Assembly (NCBI GenBank): GCA_030706235.1 | Contig: JAUZOY010000005.1 | Coordinates: 1-33,499 of the forward strand | Length of the DNA: 33,499 nucleotides | Direction: 5' to 3' | From: Bacteroidota bacterium | GTDB taxonomy: Bacteria > Bacteroidota > Bacteroidia > Bacteroidales > GWE2-29-8 | Part shown: in pieces, positions 22,327 to 32,829 of the stretch | Layout: the number at the start of each line of letters is the position of its first letter | Numbering within the stretch: position 1 is the first letter of the stretch | Translations under genes and position numbers: made by a program | The notes under the pieces: generated by a model | Told to the model about the DNA's origin: nothing | Databases searched by the model: none | What the model saw: only the letters and a program-made list of their open reading frames with translations

Positions 22327-23328
22327 TTATTGAAAGTTTAGATTTTTGGTATAATATCCGATTTTAATAGAATCCAGAGTAGCGCTATTAAAATCTTTTT
22401 CTTTTAATTCATAGATGTATCTTGATGAGAAAATACCGATTCCTCCATTGCTGATATTTGAGAATGAAGGTCTTTCCTGAACAATACTATTAGAAGGTTC
22501 GTTTAACATCATATAAGTGTTAAGGTCATCGGTTCCAACCATAAAAATAAACTTAAGACTGGGTGATGAACGTTTTACATCATGATTTACTTTAATGTTG
22601 TTTGCTAAGAATTTAAAAAAGTCAGTTCCATAGATACCTATTGACATTTCATCTCCTCCTGTAAGATTATCTGACCTAACTTTGCCACATGACATATCAA
22701 TGCTATCCCTGGTTATTACATTTGTTATAATATTAGTTTCATAATAATAGAATCGAAGTTTTACTTCATAAAGTCTTCCGTAAGGACTGGAAAACCATTT
22801 TATATTATGAGCATAAGAGCCTTCTAATCCGAATACTTTTTGAATTACTAATAAATTATCTATGTCGAATTTGCTGATAACGTTAGTATTGGCAGTGAAA
22901 ACATTCCCTGACTTTTTATTTACAATTCTGAGAGTGTATTGTTTATCTACAGGTTTAAAATTATCTGCTCTATATACTATTTCATCAGGAGAATAGAAAG
23001 TGCCGCTAATTTTGTTATGAATAGTATCCCTTATAAGTTTTATGCTTTTACCATCGTTTGAATCAATAAAAACATCAATTTCATCTGTAACATAGTTTGA
23101 AGCACTCATATCTTTTGCAACAGTTAAAGTATTTGAAGTAGTGAGGAAGGCTTTATTTATTCTAATATACTGGGTAGATTTATTTGCTTCAAGTAAACCA
23201 TATACAACAGGAATTTCTCTACTGTTGGGGGCAATTAAGTTTACATCATTTTTACAACTATTAAATAAAATAGCAGAAATAAAGAAAATAAGGATTAAAT
23301 TAAATTTATTTTTGATTATTAAATTCAT
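22327..23328 (-). CDS. Bacteroidetes lipoprotein, possibly DUF4249-like
   Basis: 333 aa with lipobox-like LFNSCKNDVNL; REIPVVYGLLEANKSTQYIRINKAFL. Family call is tentative. Confidence 0.6.
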   Translation of the reverse strand: MNLIIKNKFNLILIFFISAILFNSCKNDVNLIAPNSREIPVVYGLLEANKSTQYIRINKAFLTTSNTLTVAKDMSASNYVTDEIDVFIDSNDGKSIKLIRDTIHNKISGTFYSPDEIVYRADNFKPVDKQYTLRIVNKKSGNVFTANTNVISKFDIDNLLVIQKVFGLEGSYAHNIKWFSSPYGRLYEVKLRFYYYETNIITNVITRDSIDMSCGKVRSDNLTGGDEMSIGIYGTDFFKFLANNIKVNHDVKRSSPSLKFIFMVGTDDLNTYMMLNEPSNSIVQERPSFSNISNGGIGIFSSRYIYELKEKDFNSATLDSIKIGYYTKNLNFQ

Positions 23329-23339
23329 ATATTTACCAA

Positions 23340-23795
23340 TTATTTAGGCATTTGGCCAAAAAATGATTTGATTTTACGATGTAATAAATGTATTCCTTTC
23401 GGTAACATGTACATTAAAATACATTGACCGAAAATAGGATTAATATTATTTCTGAAAGCAATTTCTAATGCTTCATCAGATTCTGATTTTTGCTGGATCC
23501 AGATATTTTTTATTCCAATATCTATAGCATCTTTAATAATACCGGAGGTATTATGAGGTTTTGTAAGAATAATTATTCCATCAGATTTACAGGGAATATT
23601 TTTAATGTTTTTATAACATTTATCATTTCCTATATTTTGAGCATTTGGGTTAACAGGGACGACATTGTATCCTTTTTCTTTTAATTTTGTATAAACAATA
23701 TTACCAAACTTTTTAGGATTTTTAGAAACTCCAATAATAGCATAGCTTTCAAGCTTACAGAATGATTCTATATCTTTTGCTGATATTTTACTCAT
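23340..23795 (-). CDS. CoA-binding domain protein (YccU-like)
   Basis: 151 aa; YAIIGVSKNPKKFGNIVYTKLKEKGYNVVPVNPN, NIWIQQKSESDEAL. Confidence 0.9.
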   Translation of the reverse strand: MSKISAKDIESFCKLESYAIIGVSKNPKKFGNIVYTKLKEKGYNVVPVNPNAQNIGNDKCYKNIKNIPCKSDGIIILTKPHNTSGIIKDAIDIGIKNIWIQQKSESDEALEIAFRNNINPIFGQCILMYMLPKGIHLLHRKIKSFFGQMPK

Positions 23796-23924
23796 TTTTA
23801 TAATATTGTTGAAACAACAAATTCGGTTTATAAATTAAAAATTACAAAGTTAAAACAAATTTTGTTATTAATTATTTTTAGAAGCAGTTTGAATAATCAG
23901 AACAATTGTTAATGGTTAAATAAA

Positions 23925-23960
23925 AAAGCCCTGACAAAATCATTAAATTGCCAGGGCTTT
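23925..23960 (-). terminator. Rho-independent terminator downstream of ackA
   Basis: AAAGCCCTG / CAGGGCTTT arms (loop 18 nt); on the minus strand followed by TTTTATTT. Confidence 0.82.
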
Positions 23961-23979
23961 AATAAAAAAATATTAAATA

Positions 23980-25182
23980 TTAATTTACAAGATCCAAAGT
24001 ATCCTGAGCGATTACATATTCTTCGTCGGTAGGATAAACCATTACTTTAACTTTTGAATCAGGTTGAGAAATGACTTCCGCTTTTGAATACAGATCTTTA
24101 TTTGCGACTTTGTTAAAATGCAAACCTAAGAATTCCATATCGCTACATATATTTTCACGGATTTCCCATCCGTTTTCTCCGATACCTCCTGTGAAAATTA
24201 TTAAATCAACTCCGCCCATAATTGCAGCGTATGAACCAACATATTTTTTAACTCTGTAGTAGAACATTTCGAAAGCCAGTTTTGCTCTTTCATCATTTTC
24301 GAGAAAAGCTTTACCTTCAATATCCCTCATATCAGAAGAAAAGCCTGAAATTCCTAGAAGTCCGCTTTTTTTATTAATGAGGTTATTAGCTTTATCAAGA
24401 GTAAGTTTTTCTCTGTCCATTATATATAATAATGCACCGAGGTCAAAGTCACCGCAACGAGTTCCCATCATAAGACCTTCAACAGGAGTAAAGCCCATGG
24501 AAGTATCTACGGATTTTCCATCTTTAATAGCAGCAATAGAAGCACCGTTACCAAGATGGCAGGTAATTATTTTAGTATTTTCAAATTTAAGACCTAGATA
24601 TTCGCAAGCTTTTTGAGCTACATATTTGTGGCTTGTACCATGGAAACCATATCTTCTGACTTTATATTTTTCATAAAGTTCATAAGGGACAGGATATAAA
24701 TATGCATAAGCAGGCATTGTTTGGTGGAATGAAGTATCGAATACTGCAACCTGAGGAATACCCGGTAAAATTTTTTGCATAGCATAAATACCTTTAAGAT
24801 TAGCGGGATTATGCAGAGGGGCTAATTCTGAACATGCTTCAATATTTGCGATAGCCTCAGGAGTAATAAGTGAACTTTTTTTGAAGAATTCGCCGCCATG
24901 AGCAACTCTGTGACCAACCGCAGATATTTCATGCTTATCTTCAATGACACCATACTTTTTATCCATAAGGATATCGAGAATAATATCAATTCCAACTGTA
25001 TGATCAGGTATGTTTTTAATGATGGAGAATTTTTCCTTACCAGGACGTTTATGAGTAAGTTCGCTATCTTTCATGCCAACTCTTTCAACTATTCCTTTGG
25101 CAAGTACGTTTGCATTGTTGTCCATATCAAAAAGTTGATATTTGATGGATGAACTACCGCAATTTAAAACTAGAATTTTCAT
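23980..25182 (-). CDS. ackA: Acetate kinase
   Basis: 400 aa; MKILVLNCGSSSIKYQLFD, AVFDTSFHQTMPAYAYLYPVPYELYEKYKVRRYGFHGTSHKYV, LGNGASIAAI, DLIIFTGGIGENG. Confidence 0.98.
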   Translation of the reverse strand: MKILVLNCGSSSIKYQLFDMDNNANVLAKGIVERVGMKDSELTHKRPGKEKFSIIKNIPDHTVGIDIILDILMDKKYGVIEDKHEISAVGHRVAHGGEFFKKSSLITPEAIANIEACSELAPLHNPANLKGIYAMQKILPGIPQVAVFDTSFHQTMPAYAYLYPVPYELYEKYKVRRYGFHGTSHKYVAQKACEYLGLKFENTKIITCHLGNGASIAAIKDGKSVDTSMGFTPVEGLMMGTRCGDFDLGALLYIMDREKLTLDKANNLINKKSGLLGISGFSSDMRDIEGKAFLENDERAKLAFEMFYYRVKKYVGSYAAIMGGVDLIIFTGGIGENGWEIRENICSDMEFLGLHFNKVANKDLYSKAEVISQPDSKVKVMVYPTDEEYVIAQDTLDLVN

Positions 25183-25227
25183 TTATATAATTATCTATTA
25201 ATGTATTAATTTATTCTCAACTTAAAA

Positions 25228-26229
25228 TTATTTACCTGCAGCTTGATTAACAGTAATTGCGATAAGATTTACAATGTCATCTACAGAGCAACCTCTTGAA
25301 AGATCATTTATTGGAGCAGCCATTCCCTGCATAATAGGTCCTACAGCTTCTGCACCGGCTAATCTCTGCACCAATTTGTAGCAAATGTTACCGCATTCGA
25401 GATTTGGGAAAACAAGAACATTAGCTTTTCCTGCAATATTACTTCCGGGAGCTTTGCTTTTACCAATTGCTTCAACAATAGCAGCATCAGCCTGAAGTTC
25501 ACCGTCAATTTTAAGATTAGGGTCCATTTCTTTAGCGATTCTGGTTGCATTAACAACTTTATCAACTAAAGGATGTTTTGCACTGCCTTTTGAAGAGAAA
25601 CTAAGCATTGCTACACGAGGGTCAATACCGGCAATTGCACTTGCTGTTTTTGCAGAAGTTACAGCTATTTCAGCCAGCTGTTTTTCATCAGGGTCAGGTG
25701 TAGATGCACAATCAGCAAAGACCAACATTCCGTTATCACCATATGTTTTATCTTTGAGAATCATTATGAAAGCACCTGAAACAACAGAGATTCCGGGAAG
25801 TGTTTTAACAATCTGATAAGCTGGTCTTAGAACATTCCCGGTTGCATTCATTGCGCCTGCAACTTCACCGTCAGCATCACCTGCTTTAATCATAAGTACA
25901 GCAAGATAAAGAGGGTCTTCAACCAATTTTGCAGCTTCTTCATGAGTAAGACCTTTGCTTTTTCTCAAATCTAAAAGAAGTTTGATATAAGATTCTTTTT
26001 TAGGATGATTTAGGGGATCAATAATAGTTGCATTTGGGATTTCGCTGAGATTTAGTTTCTTAGCAAGATCATTTATTTCATTTGGGTTTCCTATAAGAAT
26101 AATCTGAGCAAGTTTTTCTTTCAAAGCAATATTTGCTGCTTTAATTGTCCTTTCTTCCGTACCTTCCGGTAAAACAATCCTTTTGTTGTTTTTTTGAGCA
26201 CTTAATCGTATTTTTTGTAATAAATCCAT
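25228..26229 (-). CDS. pta: Phosphate acetyltransferase
   Basis: 333 aa; KRIVLPEGTEERTIKAA, ADCASTPDPDEKQLAEIAVTSA, VLVFPNLECGNICYKLVQRLAGAEAVGPIMQGMAAPINDLSRGCSVDDIVNL. Confidence 0.97.
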   Translation of the reverse strand: MDLLQKIRLSAQKNNKRIVLPEGTEERTIKAANIALKEKLAQIILIGNPNEINDLAKKLNLSEIPNATIIDPLNHPKKESYIKLLLDLRKSKGLTHEEAAKLVEDPLYLAVLMIKAGDADGEVAGAMNATGNVLRPAYQIVKTLPGISVVSGAFIMILKDKTYGDNGMLVFADCASTPDPDEKQLAEIAVTSAKTASAIAGIDPRVAMLSFSSKGSAKHPLVDKVVNATRIAKEMDPNLKIDGELQADAAIVEAIGKSKAPGSNIAGKANVLVFPNLECGNICYKLVQRLAGAEAVGPIMQGMAAPINDLSRGCSVDDIVNLIAITVNQAAGK

Positions 26230-26454
26230 TTTGTAAAACGTTGTTGTATAGTAAATTGTGCGATTGTTAATAAATATAAACTGTTCAACAAACCTACATA
26301 AAATTTCAATACGTTCTTATAAAAATAATTAAAAAAATTTGTTCTTGTAATTTACAATTAATCAATACATAAAAGAAATATAATTATTGTAGAAAAAGGA
26401 GAACAGATGACTAATTTGAGAGTTGGAAACTATATTAATTTTCAATTTTTTTCG

Positions 26455-26462
26455 TACCTTTG
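26455..26462 (+). promoter_or_regulatory. Putative Bacteroidetes -7 box (TACCTTTG)
   Basis: TAnnTTTG match 58 nt upstream of the 26521 ATG; no convincing -33 box. Confidence 0.3.
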
Positions 26463-26520
26463 AAAAATAATATTACTGCACATGCATTATATAAACTTAT
26501 ATCAGCATTAAAATTCAGAG

Positions 26521-29154
26521 ATGAAGAAATTCTGTTTAATAATATTTTTCATTTATTTCTTTGTGCACGCATTTGCAACGCATAACAGGGCAGGTGAGAT
26601 TACATACAGGTGTCTTCATGATAGAGTTTATCAAATAACTATTATAACTTACACTTTTACAGAAAGTCCGGCCGACAGACCTACACTGGATATATTTTTT
26701 GGTGATGAAGATTCAACAGGAGCTGTTGCTACAACAATAAACAGAGTTAATGGTCCTAATGGAGATGGTGAAATAATATCAGGCACTAAGATAAAAAAGA
26801 ATATATATATAGCTAATCACACATATAATACAAATGGTGAATTTCTTATTCGTTTTGAAGATCCGAATAGAAATGCAGGAGTCATAAATATACCAAATTC
26901 TGTTGCTGTTCCATTTTATGTAGAAACCAAATTAATAATAAATCCATTTTTAGGTAGTGATAATTCTCCGGTTTTGCTTAATCCTCCAATAGATAATGCA
27001 TGTACGCATCAGATCTTTGTGCATAATCCCGGTGCATATGATCCTGATGGAGACAGTCTTACATATGATTTAATAAAATGCAAAGGAGCTGACGGAACAG
27101 ATATACCAGGTTATACATATCCTTCTGCTAACAAATCATTTAAAATTGATCATAATACCGGGACTTTGATATGGGATAGTCCGGAAATGCAGGGAGAATA
27201 CAATGTAGCAATACTTATCAGTGAATACAGGTATGGATTTTTAATTGGTTCAATTATAAGGGATATGCAGATAACTGTTGCTGATTGTAACAATCATCCG
27301 CCGGTTATAATAGCAATTAATGATACTTGTATTGAAGCCGGAACTTATTTTAACAGAAAAGTAAAAGCTTATGATACGGATCATAATTTTGTTACACTGA
27401 CATGTTCAGGAGAAGTTATCCAGAGTAAAAATGCAAACTTTACTGCTACTTCGGGAAGGGATACAGTTATATCCAATTTAACATGGCAAACACTTTGCAA
27501 AGATGTCAGAAAGCAACCTTATTTTTTCTACTTTAAAGCTGTTGATGATGGAAAACCTAATTTAATAGATTTTAAATCTTTAAGTATAACCGTAGTTTGT
27601 CCGTCAGTAAAAAATCTGAATTCTTTACCACTTGGAAATTCAATGCATCTTAACTGGAACAGAAGTGTATGTTCAGGTGGTAGAGGATATAAAATTTACA
27701 GAAGAACAGACTCATATGATTTTAAACATGGGTACTGTGAGACGGGTGTTCCTGATTATACAGGATTTAGTTTAATAGGATCAGTTAATGATTTAAATGA
27801 TACTACTTTTGTTGATAATAATAATGGAGATGGTCTTATACATGGAGTAACGTATTGTTATCTGGTAATTGTATATTATGCTGATGGTTCAGAAAGTTAT
27901 GCTTCAAATGAAACATGTAATTCACTGATTAAAGATGTGCCGGTTATAACAAATATCAGCATAAAAAGTACAGATGAGAAAAACGGATCAGTTATTGTAT
28001 CATGGACTAAACCGCAGCAAATTGATACAATAAAATTTCCTTCTCCATATAAATATCTGATTTATAGGTCTGCTGATGTTGATGGTTTTAAATCTTATAC
28101 ATTGGTTGATTCACTTAAGCATATTTCTGATACAACATTTACAAATAATAATCTTGATACCAGAAATCATAGTTACAAATTCAGGATAGATTTTTATTGT
28201 ACATCTAATTCAGTCCCATTATTTATAGGATCAACGTATAAAGCATCATCTGTTTACTTAAATATAAGTCCTACAGATCATGTACTTATTCTTAAATGGA
28301 GTGCCACAGTTCCGTGGACTAATAAAAAATATGTAATATTTAAAAAGAATGAGCAAGGGCTGTTCGATTCATTGACAACAACAATAAATACAAGTTATAC
28401 GGATTCAAATTTAATAAACAAGAAGGAATACTGTTATTATATCAAAACAATAGGTGAATATTCCGATAATACAATTTTCCATCCTTTAATCAATTTTTCA
28501 CAAATAGCATGTGAGGAGCCAATAGACAATATTCCACCTTGTCCTCCGGAATTAAAAGTGAAAGTTGATTGCAATGTACCTGAGAATGATCTATACTGGA
28601 CTAATATTGATAATAAATGTTCAAAAGATATAGCGAGTTATAAGGTATATTATAAAAATTTTAAAGATGGGGATTTTCAAAGAATTGCAACTGTTTTAAC
28701 ACGTTCAGATACTCAATATGTTCATTCTGAAAATAAAACAATAGCGGGATGTTATGCGATAATGGCAATTGATTCAGCTAATAATGAAAGCAGACTAAGC
28801 AATATAATCTGTATTGATATTGACAGTTGTAAAAAATGGGATTACAATCTTCCTAATGTATTTACACCGAATAATGATGGAATAAACGATTACTTCAGAC
28901 CATTTCCATATAGTTATGTTGACAAAATAAATATTAAAATATTCAATCGTTGGGGAACCCTTGTATTTCAATCGGATAATCCAGAAATTAACTGGGATGG
29001 TAAAGATCAGTTCACAAAAAGAGAATTGAGTGATGGAGTTTATTTTTACATTTGCGACATTTATGAGTTAAGATTATCAGGAGTCCAAAGCAGGACAATA
29101 AAAGGTTTTTTTCACATAATAAAAGAAAGCAATTCACATAATATAAATAATTAA
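26521..29154 (+). CDS. Secreted multidomain protein with FN3-like repeats and a T9SS type B / gliding motility-associated C-terminal domain (CHU_C-like)
   Basis: 877 aa; signal peptide MKKFCLIIFFIYFFVHAFATHNRAGEITYRC; C-terminus NLPNVFTPNNDGINDYFRPFPYSYVDKINIKIFNRWGTLVFQSDNPEINWDGKD...LSDGVYFYICD. Confidence 0.92.
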   Translation: MKKFCLIIFFIYFFVHAFATHNRAGEITYRCLHDRVYQITIITYTFTESPADRPTLDIFFGDEDSTGAVATTINRVNGPNGDGEIISGTKIKKNIYIANHTYNTNGEFLIRFEDPNRNAGVINIPNSVAVPFYVETKLIINPFLGSDNSPVLLNPPIDNACTHQIFVHNPGAYDPDGDSLTYDLIKCKGADGTDIPGYTYPSANKSFKIDHNTGTLIWDSPEMQGEYNVAILISEYRYGFLIGSIIRDMQITVADCNNHPPVIIAINDTCIEAGTYFNRKVKAYDTDHNFVTLTCSGEVIQSKNANFTATSGRDTVISNLTWQTLCKDVRKQPYFFYFKAVDDGKPNLIDFKSLSITVVCPSVKNLNSLPLGNSMHLNWNRSVCSGGRGYKIYRRTDSYDFKHGYCETGVPDYTGFSLIGSVNDLNDTTFVDNNNGDGLIHGVTYCYLVIVYYADGSESYASNETCNSLIKDVPVITNISIKSTDEKNGSVIVSWTKPQQIDTIKFPSPYKYLIYRSADVDGFKSYTLVDSLKHISDTTFTNNNLDTRNHSYKFRIDFYCTSNSVPLFIGSTYKASSVYLNISPTDHVLILKWSATVPWTNKKYVIFKKNEQGLFDSLTTTINTSYTDSNLINKKEYCYYIKTIGEYSDNTIFHPLINFSQIACEEPIDNIPPCPPELKVKVDCNVPENDLYWTNIDNKCSKDIASYKVYYKNFKDGDFQRIATVLTRSDTQYVHSENKTIAGCYAIMAIDSANNESRLSNIICIDIDSCKKWDYNLPNVFTPNNDGINDYFRPFPYSYVDKINIKIFNRWGTLVFQSDNPEINWDGKDQFTKRELSDGVYFYICDIYELRLSGVQSRTIKGFFHIIKESNSHNINN

Positions 29155-29165
29155 TTTTTAAAAAA

Positions 29166-29765
29166 ATGTTTACCGGTATTGTAGAAACAACAGGGAAAGT
29201 AGTAGGTATTAAAAAAGAAAAAAGTAATATTCATTTTACTATCCAGTCTCCTATATCCAAAGAGCTTAAAATTGATCAGAGTCTTGCACATGATGGTGTT
29301 TGTCTGACAGTGGTTGAAACAGATACTGAAAAAAGTACACATGTAGTTACAGCAGTAGCAGAAACACTTAACAAATCCAACATGATTTTTTTGAAAGATG
29401 GGGATTTGATCAACCTTGAAAGAAGTATGAAAATGGATGGAAGAATGGATGGACATATAGTTCAGGGACATGTAGATCAGACGGCGATCTGTCAATCAGT
29501 AGAAGAAACTGACGGAAGTTGGAAATATGTTTTTGAATATGATCCTAAAGCAGGAAATATTACTGTTGAAAAGGGTTCAATTTCAGTAAATGGTGTTAGT
29601 CTGACTGTAGTTGATTCTGCAGAAAACACTTTTTCTGTAGCTATTATTCCGTATACTCATGAAAATACAAATTTTAAGAATATAAAGATAGGGACTGTTG
29701 TGAATATTGAATTTGATATTCTTGGAAAATATATTGCAAAATTGCTTCCGCTATATATGAAATAA
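29166..29765 (+). CDS. ribE: Riboflavin synthase alpha subunit
   Basis: 199 aa; MFTGIVETTGKV, SLAHDGVCLTVVE, DGHIVQGHVDQTA, SISVNGVSLTVV, IPYTHENTNF. Confidence 0.97.
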   Translation: MFTGIVETTGKVVGIKKEKSNIHFTIQSPISKELKIDQSLAHDGVCLTVVETDTEKSTHVVTAVAETLNKSNMIFLKDGDLINLERSMKMDGRMDGHIVQGHVDQTAICQSVEETDGSWKYVFEYDPKAGNITVEKGSISVNGVSLTVVDSAENTFSVAIIPYTHENTNFKNIKIGTVVNIEFDILGKYIAKLLPLYMK

Positions 29766-29781
29766 CAAATATGCATTAATG

Positions 29782-29811
29782 TTTGCAGATTGATAAATTT
29801 TCATATTTTTG
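29782..29811 (+). promoter_or_regulatory. Putative promoter of tRNA-Ala
   Basis: TTTG at 29782-29785, 18-nt spacer, TATTTTTG at 29804-29811; tRNA starts 12 nt downstream. Confidence 0.6.
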
Positions 29812-29822
29812 CAAATAATTAA

Positions 29823-29896
29823 GGGGAATTAGCTCAGTTGGCTAGAGCGTTTGACTGGCAGTCAAGAGGTCGACGGTTCGATTCCGTTATTCTCCA
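29823..29896 (+). tRNA. tRNA-Ala (anticodon GGC)
   Basis: Cloverleaf folded by hand: acceptor GGGGAAU/AUUCUCC including a G3:U70 pair (Ala identity), D arm GCUC/GAGC, anticodon loop CUGGCAG, T-loop GGUUCGAUUCC. Confidence 0.93.
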
Positions 29897-29906
29897 CCTG
29901 AAAATG

Positions 29907-29943
29907 AAAGAGTTATAGCAATTAAAAGTTATAGCTCTTTTTT
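29907..29943 (+). terminator. Terminator hairpin after tRNA-Ala
   Basis: AAAGAGTTATAGC / GTTATAGCTCTTT (13 bp with G-U pairs) followed by a T run. Confidence 0.8.
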
Positions 29944-30041
29944 AATTGCCAAAGTCCAATATAAGTAATGGTGCGATGGGGTATTTTGGAGCGTTTGCTA
30001 TAGATTCAAAGACTAAATTTTTATAATAAGATGGATATAAA

Positions 30042-30075
30042 AAAGTTACTAACTTTCAAAAGAGTTAGTAACTTT
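30042..30075 (-). terminator. Terminator hairpin downstream of glnS
   Basis: AAAGTTACTAACT / AGTTAGTAACTTT perfect 13-bp arms, 8-nt loop; T tract on the minus strand. Confidence 0.8.
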
Positions 30076-30097
30076 AAAATGTATTTAGAGATTAGGA

Positions 30098-31786
30098 TTA
30101 TTTGTTTTTTGCCCAGTTATCTCTTAGTCCTGTAGTACGGTTGAATATCAGATTTTCACTTGAAGAATCTTTATCGGAACAGAAATATCCGATTCTTTCG
30201 AACTGATAGTTTGTTCCGGGTTTGGAGTTCAAAAGGAAAGGTTCTACGTAGCATGTTTTAACTTCAAGAGAATTGTGATTTATATTAGTTCTGAAGTCTT
30301 CGGCATCATCAGGATTTTCATTGATAAATAATCTGTCGTAAATATTAGCTTTAGCTTTTATGCAATGTTTTTCTGAGACCCAATGAATAGTTCCCATAAC
30401 TTTTCTTCCATCAGTTGAATAACCGCCTTTAGTCTGAGGATCATATGTGCAATGGATTTCAGTTATTTCTCCGTTTTGATCTTTAACGACTTCAGTGCAG
30501 GTTATATAATAAGCATAACGAAGACGAACTTCAGCACCGGGAGAGAGTCTGAAAAATTTCTTAGGAGGATTTTCCATAAAGTCATCATGTTCGATGTATA
30601 GAACTTTGGAGAAAGGTACTTTCCTTTTGCCCATAGTTTCGTCTTCAGGATTATTTATTGCATCGAGTTCTTCAACAAGATCATCCGGATAGTTAGTGAT
30701 CACAACTTTAAGTGGGTTCAATACAGTCATAACTCTCTGAGCTCTTTTGTTAAGGTCTTCTCTTACACAGAATTCGAGCAGAGAGACATCAATAATATTA
30801 TCACGTTTTGCAACTCCTACTTTCTCTGCAAAGTTACGTATTGATTCAGGAGTATAACCTCTACGTCTGAGACCTGAGATAGTCGGCATTCGTGGGTCAT
30901 CCCATCCGGAAACGAATTTTTCTTCTACAAGCTGAAGCAGTTTTCGTTTGCTCATTACAGTGTAAGAAAGATTTAATCTGGCAAATTCAATCTGTTGAGG
31001 GTGAAAGACTTTTAACTGATCAAGGAACCAGTCATACAAAGGGCGGTGAACTTCAAACTCAAGGGTACATATTGAATGAGTGATTCTTTCAATAGAGTCA
31101 GAAACGCAATGTGCATAGTCATACATTGGATAAATACACCATTTGTCACCGGTACGATGATGATTTGCATATTTAATTCTGTAGATAGCCGGGTCACGCA
31201 TGTGCATATTAGGAGAATCCATACCAATTTTAGCTCTCAGAATTTTGGAGCCTTCAGGAAATTCTCCGTTTTTCATTCTTTCAAACAGATCGAGGTTTTC
31301 TTCAATACTTCTGTTTCTATATGGACTTTCTATACCAGGTTTAGTAGGTGTACCACGATATTCACTGATTTGTTCGGCAGAGAGATCACATATGAAAGCT
31401 TTGCCATCTTTGATTAACTGAACGGCAAAATCATATAATTGCTGAAAATAATCAGATGCATAGAACATTCTGTCTTCCCAGTCAAAACCAAGCCAACGGA
31501 CATCTTCGATAATTGAATCGACATATTCTATATCTTCCTTTGCGGGATTTGTATCATCGAAACGAAGGTTGCATTTACCATTGTATTTCAGTGCTGTACC
31601 GAAATTGAGGCATATTGATTTAGCATGGCCTATATGCAGATATCCGTTAGGTTCCGGCGGAAAACGTGTATGAACTCTACTATTATGTTTGCCTGTACGG
31701 TTGTCTTCTTCAATTATTTGTTCAATGAAATTGAGTGAAGGTTTGTTTTCTTCCTCTTTGAGAATATTTGACTTTGATTTGTCCAT
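30098..31786 (-). CDS. glnS: Glutamine--tRNA ligase
   Basis: 562 aa; [85 protein letters not shown]. Confidence 0.98.
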   Translation of the reverse strand: MDKSKSNILKEEENKPSLNFIEQIIEEDNRTGKHNSRVHTRFPPEPNGYLHIGHAKSICLNFGTALKYNGKCNLRFDDTNPAKEDIEYVDSIIEDVRWLGFDWEDRMFYASDYFQQLYDFAVQLIKDGKAFICDLSAEQISEYRGTPTKPGIESPYRNRSIEENLDLFERMKNGEFPEGSKILRAKIGMDSPNMHMRDPAIYRIKYANHHRTGDKWCIYPMYDYAHCVSDSIERITHSICTLEFEVHRPLYDWFLDQLKVFHPQQIEFARLNLSYTVMSKRKLLQLVEEKFVSGWDDPRMPTISGLRRRGYTPESIRNFAEKVGVAKRDNIIDVSLLEFCVREDLNKRAQRVMTVLNPLKVVITNYPDDLVEELDAINNPEDETMGKRKVPFSKVLYIEHDDFMENPPKKFFRLSPGAEVRLRYAYYITCTEVVKDQNGEITEIHCTYDPQTKGGYSTDGRKVMGTIHWVSEKHCIKAKANIYDRLFINENPDDAEDFRTNINHNSLEVKTCYVEPFLLNSKPGTNYQFERIGYFCSDKDSSSENLIFNRTTGLRDNWAKNK

Positions 31787-32095
31787 TAATTATTGATAAT
31801 TAGATTCAAAACTTATATTACATGAAATGTAAACAGACAAAGATACAAAAAAATATTAAATTGGATTAAGAGCTTGCCTATGACCTTCCTTTTACAGGTG
31901 ATGGGCGAAAATGGTGTTTGAAGCAAATTTTATATACAATTAACATTGTTGATTATTAGTAGTATTAACATGAAAAGAGATTATTAAGATGTAAATGTCA
32001 TTTTTTTGATATGTTTAACAAAAAAAAGTGTAATATTGTATCAAAAAACATTTAAATGTGAAATTATCAAGTTTAAAAAATGAAACAATTTAACA

Positions 32096-32806
32096 ATGAA
32101 AACAGTAATACACAAAGCAGATACCAGAGGTCATGAAACCTATGGATGGCTGAACACTTATCATACATTTAGTTTTTCGGATTATTATGATCATGAAAGA
32201 GTTCATTTTGGTGCATTAAGGGTATTGAATGATGATTATATATCTGCAGGAGCAGGATTTGGGATGCATCCTCATGATAATATGGAGATTGTAACAATAC
32301 CATTAGCAGGGGTTCTTGAGCATAAGGATAGCATGGGTCATACACAGACCATCGCAAGAAATGATGTACAGATCATCAGTGCAGGAAGCGGAATAAAACA
32401 TTCTGAATATAATAAAAGCAAAGACTCTTCCTTGAATCTTTTGCAGATTTGGGTATTTCCTAAGGAAAAAAATATAAAATCAGGTTATGATCAGGAGACT
32501 TTTAATGAAGAAGAAAGGAAAAACAAGTTTCAGATAATTGTTGCTCCGGATAATTCAATAAAATCTTTATGGATAAATCAGGATGCCTGGTTTTCAATTG
32601 GTAGTTTTGAAAAGGGCAGATCAACAAAATATGATCTGAAGATGGCAGGTAATGGGATGTATATGTTTCTGATAGAAGGAAAAATAGAAGTAAATGGTAT
32701 TGAAGCCGGAAGGAGAGACGGCATTGGTATTTGGGAAACTGATGAATTGGAAATAAATACAATAGAAGATAGTGAGATTTTGATTATTGAGGTGCCTATG
32801 AAATAG
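32096..32806 (+). CDS. Pirin family protein (cupin)
   Basis: 236 aa; RGHETYGWLNTYHTFSFSDYYDHERVHFGALRVLNDD, GFGMHPHDNMEIVTIPLAGVLEHKDSMG, GSGIKHSEYN. Confidence 0.95.
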   Translation: MKTVIHKADTRGHETYGWLNTYHTFSFSDYYDHERVHFGALRVLNDDYISAGAGFGMHPHDNMEIVTIPLAGVLEHKDSMGHTQTIARNDVQIISAGSGIKHSEYNKSKDSSLNLLQIWVFPKEKNIKSGYDQETFNEEERKNKFQIIVAPDNSIKSLWINQDAWFSIGSFEKGRSTKYDLKMAGNGMYMFLIEGKIEVNGIEAGRRDGIGIWETDELEINTIEDSEILIIEVPMK

Positions 32807-32829
32807 TTGAAAGTGTAAAAAGTTAAACG

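Noticed and set aside
29151-29495. Antisense ORF over ribE (and similar ones over pyrG, ackA, glnS, pirin)
   Set aside because: Fully overlaps a confidently identified gene; composition is typical of antisense translation.
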